From CAYOEV01 sp964403075 (GTDB lineage Bacteria > Bacteroidota > Bacteroidia > Cytophagales > Cyclobacteriaceae), in the NCBI GenBank assembly GCA_964403075.1, contig CAYOEV010000002.1:62001-126000 (forward strand): a stretch of DNA of 64,000 nucleotides, given 5' to 3'. Both the position numbers and the translations under genes were made by a program. Positions 8,142-17,698 of the stretch are shown in pieces. The notes below the pieces were generated by a model. That model searched no databases. It worked only from the letters and a program-made list of their open reading frames with translations, and had not been told where the DNA came from. Position 1 is the first letter of the stretch; every line of letters begins with the position of its first letter.

Positions 8142-11100
8142 TCAATACATCGGTGTCATTGGCATCTCAGATTGCCCCTTCTCTATCATCTCCTTATACT
8201 TTTGAGGAATCACCTTCACCAAATGGTTAAGGCATCGGTTCCAATCAAGTAGTAATTCCTGAGCCACACTACTGCCGGTGTATTTCAAGTGATTGATCAC
8301 TAGCTGACGAACAATGGCGACATCTTGACCATTCAGGGCATCAAAAATCACCATCTCCAGGTTACACAACTCACGTAAGTTTCCTCCAGGATCAAGTACA
8401 TAGGCAATCCCACCACTCATGCCCGCAGCGAAGTTCTTACCCGTAGGACCCAGGACAACTACCTTACCTCCAGTCATGTATTCACATCCATGATCACCAC
8501 AACCTTCTACTACTGCTGAGGCACCGGAATTTCGAACGGCAAAACGCTCACCGGCTATACCCCGGATATATATATTGCCAGAGGTAGCACCGTATAGCGC
8601 GACGTTTCCAATGAGTGTGTTTTTTCTGGCAACAAATCGACTGCTTCGAGGCGGATATATCACTAACTGACCGCCGGACAGGCCCTTACCTACATAATCG
8701 TTGGCATCGCCTTCCAGCGTAAACTCAATTCCTTTGGTGAGAAATGCACCAAAACTTTGTCCAGCGGCTCCCTTGAAACCAATTTTAGCTGCACAGCCTG
8801 TCAATCCCTCTGGACCAAACCGACGTGAAATGTAGCTCGACAGGCGGGTGCCCACTGCGCGATCGGTATTTTGGATGGGATAATCAAATAGCGACGTTTC
8901 GCCGACTTCAATTTCATCTTTCACATCCGCCAGAATGCGCTCATCTAGTATACCTTCCAGTATGTCCTTCTGGTTGCGCGAATGGTAGAGGGTATCGTGG
9001 CTGCTTTCTTTCACGAGGATAGGCGAAAGATCCAATCCATTCGATCGTTCATCGGATATTTGCTCCAACCGGTCGCATTGTCCGACCATTTCATTTATGG
9101 TTCGAAAACCCAACATGGCCATGTATTCACGCAATTCCTCCGTCAGGAAACGAAAAAGCTGTACAACATGATCTGGATCCCCGGTAAAAAGCTTGCGCAA
9201 TTCCGTGCGTTGGGTGGCAATGCCCACTGGGCAGGTATTCAAGTGACACTTTCGCATCATGATACATCCTTCGACAATCAGCGCTGCTGTAGATACCCCC
9301 CACTCCTCAGCACCCAGCAAAGTGGCAATGGCCAGGTCACGACCAGTCATCATTTTACCATCTGCCTGCAAGACTATCCGGCTCCGAAGTCGGTTTTTCA
9401 ACAGCGTCTGTTGCACTTCCGATAAGCCCATTTCCCAAGGCACACCCGCATGTCTGATGGAGCTCAAAGGTGAAGCACCTGTGCCACCATCGGCTCCGGA
9501 CACTAAAATTACATCAGCGTACCCTTTGACCACACCCGCTGCTATGGTTCCTATGCCGGTTTCCGACACCAGCTTCACATTCAGTCGGGCATCAGGATTG
9601 GCATTTTTTAAATCGAAAATCAACTGGGCCAGGTCTTCGATGGAATAAATATCATGATGAGGTGGTGGTGAGATCAAGTCTACCCCAGGTGTTGACATAC
9701 GCACTTTCGCGATCCAGTCGTCCACCTTATGGCCTGGCAACTGCCCCCCCTCTCCTGGTTTGGCACCCTGTGCAATCTTAATTTGAATTTCATCTGCGTT
9801 GTTCAAATAATGAGAGGTTACCCCAAATCGACCCGAAGCCACCTGTTTGATTCTTGAATTTTGTGAATCTCCATTCTCGAGGGGTGTGAATCTGCTGGCA
9901 TCCTCTCCCCCTTCACCACTATTGCTTTTGCCCCCAATCCGGTTCATGGCAATCGCAAGGGTGGTGTGGGCTTCGTGGGATATCGATCCGAAAGACATGG
10001 CACCGGTAGCAAACCGGGTCATGATTTTTTCAGCCGGTTCCACCTCCTCCAGCGGAACGGCATTTCCTTTTCGAAAAGTCAGCAAGTGCCGAAGATTCAC
10101 CGGTGAGTCCGGTTCATTGATACGCTTTGCGTATTTTTTATACAAGTCATAATCCTTGAGCTTGGTAGCCTTCTGCAGCCAGGCGATGGCATCAGGATCA
10201 AATAAATGCTTTTCCTGATCCCGACGCCAGGCGTATACGCCACCGTGTGGCAAAAGACCAGGTTTCGTGATTGCCCGGGAGTCCTGAGCGCGAATAATCC
10301 GTTCGAAATGAGCGAAACCATTACCCCCCAGGCGGTTGACCGTACCTTTGAAGCATTTATCTACCACCTCGTCTGCCAAACCAATGGCTTCGAATATCTG
10401 TGCCGCCTGATAGGACTGTAAGGTGGAAATTCCCATTTTAGACATCACCTTCAAAAGTCCCTTACCCACTGCCTGCACATAATTTTCGGTAATCTCTTCA
10501 AAATTCAATCGACGTTCTTTGGCAAGACGGTCCAATTCTCCAAAAACCAGCCAAGGCATCACGGCACTGGCACCATAACCGATGAGCGTGGCAAAATGAT
10601 GTACTTCCAATACATCTGCCGCATGCACAATCAGGCTCGTTTGCGCACGCAATTGCCGATCCAAAAGGTGGTGGTGTACGGCACCGAGGGCCATTAGGGA
10701 AGGAATAGGTAACTGATGGGTGCCTACTTCCCGATCTGATAAAATTAATATGTCAATACCTTCTCTTGTGGCCTGCTCAGCTTCGCGACAGATGTGATCC
10801 AGTCCTTGCTGAAGGCTTTCCTTCTCTTTGAAACCAATTGAAATGAAGCGATGAGTAAAACCATTGACTGCCAGCTCCAAAACCTTTTGAAAAGTGGCCG
10901 GACGCAATACGGGACGCGTAATGTGCACCTGATGGCAGTCCTCTGGCTTTTCATCAAGAATATTATGCGCCTTACCCAGACGAGTAAAAAGAGACATCAC
11001 CAGTCTTTCGCGGATGGGATCGATAGGTGGATTGCTTACCTGCGCAAAAATTTGTTTTAGATAATTGGAGGGGTGCTGGCCGCGCTGACTCAAACTGGCC

Positions 11101-12587
11101 AATGGTACTTCCAAACCCATGGAACCAATGGGCTCCTTCCCGTCAAGTGCCATGGGATGCAACAGGCGGTCAACGTCTTCCTGCGTCCAATTATGAAGCA
11201 GCATGAACTCATGAATTTTTTCAGTTTTGGGCATTTCCGGGTCTGTGAACGGACCTGGCATGAAACGGAGCTTGATACGGTGTTTTTTAATCCAATCTGC
11301 GTACGGTTGCCTCTGGACAATTTCCGATTTGATATCCTTGTCGTACAGTACCCGGCCTTTTTTCAGATCAGCCACAATCATTTTTCCCGGTTGCAGATGA
11401 CCTTTCTCGAGCACCAATTTTGGATCCACCGGCAAAGCACCGGTTTCGCTGGCAATAATCAATCGGTCATCTCGTGTGATCGTGTAACGACAAGGCCGTA
11501 AACCATTCCGGTCCAGTGTAGCACCGACAAATCGACCATCCGCAAAACAAAGCGCTGCAGGACCATCCCAGGGCTCCATGAGAGAAGCACTGTACTTGTA
11601 AAAGGCCTTGGTAGTCTCATCCATGCGCTTGTTGTATTGCCAAGCCTCTGGTACCAGCATCATGAGTGCATGCGGCAGGGAGCGACCTGTAATGGTGAGT
11701 AGTTCAATGATTTCATCCAGATTGGCTGAATCGGAATCTTCATTTCGACAGATAGGTCGGATTTTTTCCAATTGCTCATGACTGAAAAATTCAGATTGCA
11801 TGAGCAACTCCTTGCTTTTCATTTTGTTGACATTTCCACGTATGGTGTTGATTTCTCCATTGTGTGCGATGTGCCTAAAAGGCTGTGCCAAGCTCCATCT
11901 GGGTAAGGTGTTGGTGGAAAAGCGGGAGTGTATGATGGCAAAGGCGGATACATACGCCGGAGCCTGAAGGTCTGTGTAGTATTTTTTTAATTGATCGGAA
12001 CGCAGTTGTCCTTTGTAAATGATGCGATTGGTGGATAGGGAACTGATATAAAAATCAGGATACTCATCTCTAAGTGAATGGCTGGATGTTTTCTTTAGTA
12101 AATACAGGCTTCGTTGTAGCGCAGGCTCACTTTTATCGTCGTTGGTTAAAAATACTTGCACCGATTTGGGCGCCGTTTCCCGTGCGGTGGGTCCTACATG
12201 TTGGTCATTGGTGGGTACTTCCCGGATGGCCAGACAACGAAAGCCTTGCTTTTGGACATGTTTTAAAAAAGATGCTAAACACGACTCCCACAAAGGGGTG
12301 GGCAAGAAAAGCATACCTACGCCGTATTCGCCAGGTAGAGGCAGCTTCTCTGGCAATTGCCCTCGGAAAAATTCGTGGGGAATACCAGTCATTATGCCTG
12401 CACCGTCACCCGTTTCAGGCTCCGCACCCACGCCACCCCGGTGCGCCATATTCTCTAACATGAGCAAGGCATCCGCTACTACGCGGTGTGAAGCCTGATT
12501 TTTTATATTGGCCAACAAGCCAATGCCACAAGCATCGTGCTCGTATTCAGGTAAATACATACCTGTACGTAGACTAGTCATAGACAA
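8142..12587 (-). CDS. gltB: Glutamate synthase, large subunit
   Basis: A 1481-residue enzyme that turns glutamine plus 2-oxoglutarate into two glutamates. The class II amidotransferase domain starts at C20 (HDACGIGLL), so a 19-residue propeptide must be removed. The FMN/2-oxoglutarate domain has PGEGGQLPGHKVDDW. The 3Fe-4S ligands are in CIMMRKCHLNTCPVG, and the C-terminal GXGXG beta-helix domain is complete. Length is normal. It is the first gene of gltBD. Several Met codons cluster at the start (residues 1, 3 and 10), so the precise start is open within ten codons. Confidence 0.97.
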   Translation of the reverse strand: MSMTSLRTGMYLPEYEHDACGIGLLANIKNQASHRVVADALLMLENMAHRGGVGAEPETGDGAGIMTGIPHEFFRGQLPEKLPLPGEYGVGMLFLPTPLWESCLASFLKHVQKQGFRCLAIREVPTNDQHVGPTARETAPKSVQVFLTNDDKSEPALQRSLYLLKKTSSHSLRDEYPDFYISSLSTNRIIYKGQLRSDQLKKYYTDLQAPAYVSAFAIIHSRFSTNTLPRWSLAQPFRHIAHNGEINTIRGNVNKMKSKELLMQSEFFSHEQLEKIRPICRNEDSDSANLDEIIELLTITGRSLPHALMMLVPEAWQYNKRMDETTKAFYKYSASLMEPWDGPAALCFADGRFVGATLDRNGLRPCRYTITRDDRLIIASETGALPVDPKLVLEKGHLQPGKMIVADLKKGRVLYDKDIKSEIVQRQPYADWIKKHRIKLRFMPGPFTDPEMPKTEKIHEFMLLHNWTQEDVDRLLHPMALDGKEPIGSMGLEVPLASLSQRGQHPSNYLKQIFAQVSNPPIDPIRERLVMSLFTRLGKAHNILDEKPEDCHQVHITRPVLRPATFQKVLELAVNGFTHRFISIGFKEKESLQQGLDHICREAEQATREGIDILILSDREVGTHQLPIPSLMALGAVHHHLLDRQLRAQTSLIVHAADVLEVHHFATLIGYGASAVMPWLVFGELDRLAKERRLNFEEITENYVQAVGKGLLKVMSKMGISTLQSYQAAQIFEAIGLADEVVDKCFKGTVNRLGGNGFAHFERIIRAQDSRAITKPGLLPHGGVYAWRRDQEKHLFDPDAIAWLQKATKLKDYDLYKKYAKRINEPDSPVNLRHLLTFRKGNAVPLEEVEPAEKIMTRFATGAMSFGSISHEAHTTLAIAMNRIGGKSNSGEGGEDASRFTPLENGDSQNSRIKQVASGRFGVTSHYLNNADEIQIKIAQGAKPGEGGQLPGHKVDDWIAKVRMSTPGVDLISPPPHHDIYSIEDLAQLIFDLKNANPDARLNVKLVSETGIGTIAAGVVKGYADVILVSGADGGTGASPLSSIRHAGVPWEMGLSEVQQTLLKNRLRSRIVLQADGKMMTGRDLAIATLLGAEEWGVSTAALIVEGCIMMRKCHLNTCPVGIATQRTELRKLFTGDPDHVVQLFRFLTEELREYMAMLGFRTINEMVGQCDRLEQISDERSNGLDLSPILVKESSHDTLYHSRNQKDILEGILDERILADVKDEIEVGETSLFDYPIQNTDRAVGTRLSSYISRRFGPEGLTGCAAKIGFKGAAGQSFGAFLTKGIEFTLEGDANDYVGKGLSGGQLVIYPPRSSRFVARKNTLIGNVALYGATSGNIYIRGIAGERFAVRNSGASAVVEGCGDHGCEYMTGGKVVVLGPTGKNFAAGMSGGIAYVLDPGGNLRELCNLEMVIFDALNGQDVAIVRQLVINHLKYTGSSVAQELLLDWNRCLNHLVKVIPQKYKEMIEKGQSEMPMTPMY

Positions 12588-12683
12588 TCAAATAAGGATG
12601 AAACATTGCGCTGGGGGGAAACGCAATTGATTCATGATACTAAAATTGACGGGAAAAAACAAATACCCTGCCCCCCCGAGACT

Positions 12684-12720
12684 AAAAAAAACCTATCCCC
12701 GCCAAGACAGGAATAGGTTT
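12684..12720 (-). terminator. Terminator of the sterol-desaturase-family gene
   Basis: On the minus strand an AAACCTAT/ATAGGTTT stem, extended past one mismatch by two G-C pairs, is followed by a run of T. It lies between the stop of the membrane hydroxylase gene and the start of gltB, separating the two units. Confidence 0.8.
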
Positions 12721-12742
12721 AAAATGTTTGTAATTGGCTATT

Positions 12743-13618
12743 TTACCGGATAGGGTTCTTTTCTATTTCACTCGGTCGCTGCCAAGCAATTCTCCAAGCA
12801 GATTTAAGCGATTTCGTTTTGCGCATGTCTTTAAACATATCGGACCATTCATGAAAGTTTAAAGTGACGGGATTGTAAGAAAGAAAATTTTTGGTGATGC
12901 CATATTCCGGCTTCAAATCAGCCTCTTCTGGCTGGAATGTGCCAAACATCCGATCCCAAATGATGAATGTAGAGCCATAGTTCTTATCCAAGTACTTGTC
13001 ATTTTTCGCGTGGTGGACCCGATGATGGGATGGGGTTGTGAAAATATATTCAATCGGTTTGGGCAGCTTTTTAATGTATTCTGTATGAATCCAGAATTGG
13101 TACAACACCTCAATTTGGTGACAAATGAACAGTACGAATGGATGGAATCCCATGAAGGCCACCGGTAGGAAGAACAATACCTTAATTTGTTGCGTCCAAC
13201 TTAGACGGAAAGATACTGACCAATTATACTTCGGCCCATTGTGGTGGGTAACGTGCGTCGCCCACAACCAACGATTCTCATGTGCCAATCGATGCGCCCA
13301 ATATCTAAAAAAATCGAAAGCCACCAGACAAAGTACAAAGGACCACCACGTGGGTTCAATGCGTATGGGCGCCCATAGGTTGACCAACAACATCAGACCA
13401 AAAGTAAACACCTTCGTGAGCGCATTCAAGCCAACATTCACCAAGCCTACGGTAGTTGCTGCCAACACATCTTTGCCGTCGTAATAATCCTTCTTTTTGT
13501 AAACACTTACGGCCCATTCCAACAGTACCAACCCGATCATGATGGGGGCGGCATAAACAATGATGTTTGGGATGTTCAAAGCGTCTACATATTCCTGAGA
13601 AAACACGTGTAAGTCCAT
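12743..13618 (-). CDS. Sterol desaturase / fatty acid hydroxylase family membrane protein
   Basis: A di-iron membrane enzyme of the ERG3/SUR2 superfamily, 291 residues from the chosen start. Three histidine boxes bind the metal: HRLAHENR, HVTHHN and HHRVHH. About four membrane spans surround them. Members hydroxylate or desaturate sterols, fatty acids, alkylglycerols or carotenoids; the substrate here cannot be read from sequence. The start is set at the ATG beginning MDLHVFSQEY, because the 14 residues of a possible upstream start look unlike a coding N-terminus. It has its own terminator and is close to the rhodopsin genes, with an esterase gene in between. Confidence 0.85.
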   Translation of the reverse strand: MDLHVFSQEYVDALNIPNIIVYAAPIMIGLVLLEWAVSVYKKKDYYDGKDVLAATTVGLVNVGLNALTKVFTFGLMLLVNLWAPIRIEPTWWSFVLCLVAFDFFRYWAHRLAHENRWLWATHVTHHNGPKYNWSVSFRLSWTQQIKVLFFLPVAFMGFHPFVLFICHQIEVLYQFWIHTEYIKKLPKPIEYIFTTPSHHRVHHAKNDKYLDKNYGSTFIIWDRMFGTFQPEEADLKPEYGITKNFLSYNPVTLNFHEWSDMFKDMRKTKSLKSAWRIAWQRPSEIEKNPIR

Positions 13619-13750
13619 GTATCTGTGTTTGATAAAGTTAAGCTGCAAAGTAAAACGCATTTGGCATCCAAATGTTGATTTTCTCGCATTATTCGTTTTT
13701 GATAAATTTTTACACTTGGTCGAAGTCCAGGGTTCAAAATGAATCTTTCA

Positions 13751-14968
13751 TTATTGATGCTGCCTTGGAAAAAGAAACATTAAAATCTCATCAGTGGTTG
13801 CCCTCCACAGGCCCCAACTGTGTCCTTCCGGGTATTCAGCGGCATACAAACCATATCCTTCTCTTGCCAAATGTTCCGTGATGCCCTGCATGTTGGCCGG
13901 AATACCTCCGCCTTCATAAGAACCCCAAACGGAGGCAACACGTAACTCTTTTGCCACGCCACCTTGTACAATATCATTGGTCGCAAAATCGTTCAGTTGG
14001 AACGCCCCTGAATGCCACCCACTTTTGCCAAAAACATTGGGATAACTGAATGACAATATGGCTGAAATATTGCCCCCCAGTGATGCGCCTAACGTACCTC
14101 GGTGCACGCATTCAGGCTTTGTGGCAAACTGCCCGTCAATTTCAGGAACCAGCTCAGACGCCATGGCATGCGCGAATGCCATTCGGTCATTTTCTCCGTA
14201 TTCTGCCATACGGTCAGTAGGATCTACAAAAACTACCACCAGCGGTTCGATCTTTTCTTCAGCAATCAGGTTGTTTAAAATTGTAGGCATAGCGCCAAGA
14301 TTTAGGTAATCAGATCCGTCGTGGACATACAAACTTGCATAAGATTCATCCTCCTTGTAAGCAGGCGGTAGGTAGATGTGCAAAGGATAAGTTCTGCCCA
14401 TTAAGTCACTCGACCAGCTGGAGGCTGAGAGCTGTCCAACGGGCACATCTGATCGCACCTGCAACTCAGCAGGCTGCACATATGCAGGCATGGCTAATTC
14501 AGAGTTAGGACCATAGCCCCCTGGTACACGTCGAGGATTCAGAGGATCAAGTATCCAATTGGAACCATTGATCACAAATTTGTAATCTAACCGTGCATGG
14601 GGTTCAAAACTTTGACTACGGTACCACAAATCAGTGCCTGGTAATTGGTTTAGGCCAAAACGATTGGGATTCCAACCGTTGAAATCACCTCCTACCTGTA
14701 CATTCAATGCCCGGCCATGGTATAAAAAGTAAACCGAATTGTCAGACTGCACATAAGGCGAAGTGCTGAGTGTGTCCAGCATCTTCGCCACTGTTGATGC
14801 CCTGCTTGCCGAATCTAACGCAAGCAACTCATTGAGCCAATCTTGAAAATTATCGACATCCAACTTTTGTTCATCAGTTATTTTGGGAGGCTCCTGAGAT
14901 TGACAGCCGGTAATGAAACCGCTTACAAGCAATGAGGTAATCAATAGAAAATGTTGCCATATACGCAT
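13751..14968 (-). CDS. Exported esterase lipoprotein (Fes/EstD-like, CE1-type fold)
   Basis: The chosen start gives a lipoprotein signal MRIWQHFLLITSLLVSGFITGC with the lipid-acceptor Cys. A region around residues 70-160 with GGDFNGWNP and DYKFVINGSNWILDP resembles the immunoglobulin-like carbohydrate-binding (E-set/CBM48-like) domain. The rest is an alpha/beta hydrolase of the Esterase_PF00756 type, with the nucleophile in GASLGG and the late His in EGHSWGLW. Such enzymes release ester-linked side groups from polysaccharides or siderophores. It is anchored to the outer or inner membrane facing out. The substrate is unknown. A six-residue longer start (MVFCTP) is possible but would weaken the signal peptide. 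Confidence 0.85.
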   Translation of the reverse strand: MRIWQHFLLITSLLVSGFITGCQSQEPPKITDEQKLDVDNFQDWLNELLALDSASRASTVAKMLDTLSTSPYVQSDNSVYFLYHGRALNVQVGGDFNGWNPNRFGLNQLPGTDLWYRSQSFEPHARLDYKFVINGSNWILDPLNPRRVPGGYGPNSELAMPAYVQPAELQVRSDVPVGQLSASSWSSDLMGRTYPLHIYLPPAYKEDESYASLYVHDGSDYLNLGAMPTILNNLIAEEKIEPLVVVFVDPTDRMAEYGENDRMAFAHAMASELVPEIDGQFATKPECVHRGTLGASLGGNISAILSFSYPNVFGKSGWHSGAFQLNDFATNDIVQGGVAKELRVASVWGSYEGGGIPANMQGITEHLAREGYGLYAAEYPEGHSWGLWRATTDEILMFLFPRQHQ

Positions 14969-15225
14969 AGGGGTGCAAAATACCAATAGGAGACCAGATG
15001 CAAGTACTAAAGATTCACGTTTGTCTCCGTTCTTTTGTTGATAAGGAAATTTACCTCTGTAACAATGATTTAACGTTTATAATGTCAATTTGAATAGTAA
15101 TTGCGCATAATTTGGTTATTACATTTAATAAAAGCTTATTATACCTGCTGAAATGTATTATACCAAATCTTTAAGTGTTTAATAATTTTAATGGTAAGTT
15201 GAACAAACTACAACATCGGTCTGTT

Positions 15226-15233
15226 TACATTTG
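15226..15233 (+). promoter_or_regulatory. -7 box of the rhodopsin promoter
   Basis: TACATTTG matches TAnnTTTG exactly. A TTG at 15199-15201 could be the -33 element, although the 24-base spacing is long. Transcription would start near 15240, about 20 bases before the ATG at 15261. The 250 bases upstream are very A/T-rich and gene-free. Confidence 0.6.
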
Positions 15234-15260
15234 GAAACACTAACACAAGATTATATAATT

Positions 15261-15989
15261 ATGAAAGCTTTTTTATTAGCAAATCTTAATGCAGGTGACT
15301 ATGTAGGGTTCACCTTTTTCATTGGTTCAATGGCCATGGCAGCGGCCACTGTTTTCTTCTTCCTAGAGATGAAATCAGTATCCGGCAAATGGAGAACTTC
15401 GTTATTGGTCTCAGGCCTTATTACTTTCATCGCAGCGGTACACTATTACTACATGAGAGATTTCTGGGCACAAACCGGTACATCTCCCACTGAATTGCGT
15501 TACATCGACTGGATTTTAACTGTGCCTTTGATGTGTGTGGAATTTTATCTGATTTTAAAGGCATTTGGTGCACAAATTGGATTGTTGTGGAAGATGATCT
15601 TCTATGCTTTGGTCATGTTGGTATTCGGCTATTTAGGTGAAGCTGTGTTCAAAGAGCAGAGCGTTTTGATGGGTGTATTGTCAACTGTTGGATACGTAGG
15701 TATTCTTTACGAGGTATGGTTGGGCTCAGCAAAAAAATTGGCTGCCAGTTCCAACAATTCATCCCTGCAGGGTGCCTTTAAGGCTTTAGGTTGGTTTGTG
15801 CTTGTGGGATGGGCAATTTACCCGATCGGTTACATGGCCGGTACAGAAGGTGGATGGTTGGTCAACACTGCATTGAACGGAAACATGGACATTGTATATA
15901 ACATCGGTGATGCAGTAAACAAAATCGGTTTCGGATTAGTTATTTATTCATTGGCAGTGGCTCAAAAAGAGTCTGTTGCCACAGCCTAA
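15261..15989 (+). CDS. Proteorhodopsin (light-driven proton pump), Met-tuned, probably green-absorbing
   Basis: A 242-residue seven-helix retinal protein. Helix C reads RYIDWILTVPLMCVEFY, giving D83 (proton acceptor), T87 and E94 (proton donor). This DTE set marks an outward H+ pump rather than an NDQ sodium or NTQ chloride pump. M91 occupies the spectral tuning site (Leu/Met is green, Gln is blue). H61 pairs with D83, and the retinal Lys is K221 in DAVNKIGFGL. In helix E, gapless alignment to bacteriorhodopsin through SxxYxxxYE puts G138 where bacteriorhodopsin has Trp138. The start at 15261 is preferred because an upstream in-frame start would overlap the -7 promoter box. The retinal-making blh gene follows. 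Confidence 0.95.
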   Translation: MKAFLLANLNAGDYVGFTFFIGSMAMAAATVFFFLEMKSVSGKWRTSLLVSGLITFIAAVHYYYMRDFWAQTGTSPTELRYIDWILTVPLMCVEFYLILKAFGAQIGLLWKMIFYALVMLVFGYLGEAVFKEQSVLMGVLSTVGYVGILYEVWLGSAKKLAASSNNSSLQGAFKALGWFVLVGWAIYPIGYMAGTEGGWLVNTALNGNMDIVYNIGDAVNKIGFGLVIYSLAVAQKESVATA

Positions 15990-16010
15990 TCATTTTACTT
16001 ATTAAAGAAG

Positions 16011-16043
16011 AAGCTCGTTACTTTAGTATCGGGCTTTTTTTTT
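16011..16043 (+). terminator. Hairpin with T-run between rhodopsin and blh
   Basis: AAGCTCG pairs with CGGGCTT (one G-T pair) around a 12-base loop and is followed by nine T. The run ends six bases before the blh ATG. It looks like an intrinsic terminator after the rhodopsin gene. Because blh has no room for its own promoter downstream of it, partial read-through would set a low blh to rhodopsin ratio. Confidence 0.8.
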
Positions 16044-16049
16044 ACAACC

Positions 16050-16943
16050 ATGCGCACCATCATTCAAATATTCATTGCGGCTGTAGCAGTGGTGGCTCAT
16101 TATCTTGTCGCCAGCACTGACGCGTCTGCCTTGGTCTTTTTTGCCATTTTGCTTTTGGGTATTCCTCATGGCTCATTAGATCATGTGGTACAACGTCAGC
16201 AGTCATCCGCAAATAGCTTCTCACTTCCAAAATTCGTATTTCTGTATGTGCGCATCATGGCCGCTTACTTGCTCATTTGGCTATGGTCACCTTTTCACGC
16301 ACTTGTGATTTTCTTCATTGTATCTATGTACCATTTTGGACAGGAATATCTGGAAGAAAAAAGCATTGTGGTGACGCAACCGGGCTGGTATCTATTATGG
16401 GGGTTCATGGTCTTGGGTATTCCGTTTCTGGCTCACCCACAGGAAGGTGCCCTGTACATTGAGTACATCACCTCCATAAATCCGGAAATTCCAGCTGAAA
16501 GTATGCGCTGGACGCTTATGGCCCTAATTATATGTGCCAATGTACTGTTTCAAATAGCAGCTTACTTCAAGGGGCAAATTAGCTCGCGGGCACTCCTCAT
16601 TAATGGACTTCAAGTGGCAGTGCTTGCATTGGTTTTTATCCAATTGCCCATTCTACTATCTTTTTCTGTTTATTTTATCGTCTTTCATTCCTGGAATGCA
16701 ATGAGCCATCAATATCACTGGATCAAGGAAAGACAAAAAGATTACACGATTTTCAAATACCTGCGTGCACTGATACCCTTTACTGCACTTGCTTACTTTG
16801 GCGTTGTAGTTCTTTTTATGATAATCGGGTGGGAGCAATGGCAGCAAATGTCTGTCTACCTCCTGATATTTATCTCCCTTCTCACCTTACCACACCTTCT
16901 GGTATTCGAGTCGTTGTACGACAAAGCGGTGGTTATAGATTAA
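16050..16943 (+). CDS. blh: Beta-carotene 15,15'-dioxygenase, Brp/Blh family
   Basis: A 297-residue polytopic membrane protein that cleaves beta-carotene into two retinals, the rhodopsin chromophore. The iron-binding histidines appear in the expected places: GIPHGSLDH, MYHFGQ, FHSWNAMSH and LPHLLVFE. It directly follows the rhodopsin gene, the usual arrangement. No carotenoid biosynthesis genes (crtEBIY) are in the window, so beta-carotene must come from elsewhere in the genome. The end overlaps the convergent secreted-protein gene by 11 bases. Confidence 0.95.
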   Translation: MRTIIQIFIAAVAVVAHYLVASTDASALVFFAILLLGIPHGSLDHVVQRQQSSANSFSLPKFVFLYVRIMAAYLLIWLWSPFHALVIFFIVSMYHFGQEYLEEKSIVVTQPGWYLLWGFMVLGIPFLAHPQEGALYIEYITSINPEIPAESMRWTLMALIICANVLFQIAAYFKGQISSRALLINGLQVAVLALVFIQLPILLSFSVYFIVFHSWNAMSHQYHWIKERQKDYTIFKYLRALIPFTALAYFGVVVLFMIIGWEQWQQMSVYLLIFISLLTLPHLLVFESLYDKAVVID

Positions 16944-17628
16944 GAAAACGACCCAGTTTACTCAGGTCTTCATCAGACTTGAAGTTGATGTCTTCCTCGC
17001 GCACGTAATCTTTAATTTTATCGTAGTTTTCAAGCATTTTCAAGTGCTTTAGTCGCTTCAACTGGTCCATTTTACCACTGGTTTCATCTCTCAAATAATA
17101 GTCCGTATTTTGATCATATCGATAATTGCGAGAGCCAATGTTCAACGCCGCATTGTAATCAGGCTTTAGCAGTTGTACGGTCATCACTTTATAAATAGAG
17201 TAATCCCTACCTTTCATCACTTCAAAGACCAGTTGATCATCGGACTTAAAGAAAAAACGGGAGTTGAAAATTTTACCCATTTCATTTTCCAGGATCACAG
17301 AGTCAAGCTTAACCGTTGGCACTTCATACAATCGATCATTTACACCCATTAATGGACTCTGCGTGCTAAGGTCAACGTTCATAATCTCCAATCGCGTGGA
17401 CATGCCATTTGCTAAATAAAGGTGCCCTGGAATGGGATCATCGTATACCAGGCTACTTCCCTCTACCTCTGTCGTTGGCTTAAAAGTGCGTACGTAACCC
17501 AGGCCCCCTTCGCCCCTGCCACGAATCAGAGATTGCGGGTCGCTTGAGGGGGGCTTACCCTGTGAAAAAGCCGTATGAACAGATACTAGTATGAATAAAG
17601 AAAGGATAAGGTTGCTAATAAGTCGCAT
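16933..17628 (-). CDS. Exported protein of unknown function
   Basis: 231 residues with a clean signal peptide (MRLISNLILSLFILVSVHTAFSQ). The mature part is mixed alpha/beta without Cys and contains a Lys-rich helical stretch near the C-terminus (KRLKHLKMLENYDKIKDYV). I do not recognise a family. It overlaps the tail of blh on the other strand. Upstream, murI starts a separate leftward unit. It probably sits in the periplasm or outer membrane. Confidence 0.75.
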   Translation of the reverse strand: MRLISNLILSLFILVSVHTAFSQGKPPSSDPQSLIRGRGEGGLGYVRTFKPTTEVEGSSLVYDDPIPGHLYLANGMSTRLEIMNVDLSTQSPLMGVNDRLYEVPTVKLDSVILENEMGKIFNSRFFFKSDDQLVFEVMKGRDYSIYKVMTVQLLKPDYNAALNIGSRNYRYDQNTDYYLRDETSGKMDQLKRLKHLKMLENYDKIKDYVREEDINFKSDEDLSKLGRFLNL

Positions 17629-17698
17629 TCCAATTTATTTTATGTATCAAATAACAATAAAAACGAAGAAATTCAGCAAAACGTTTGGCTCAGTTCCC

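Noticed and set aside
15231..15260. Longer rhodopsin start ten codons upstream
   Set aside because: It overlaps the -7 promoter box, and the extra residues do not look like a rhodopsin N-terminus.
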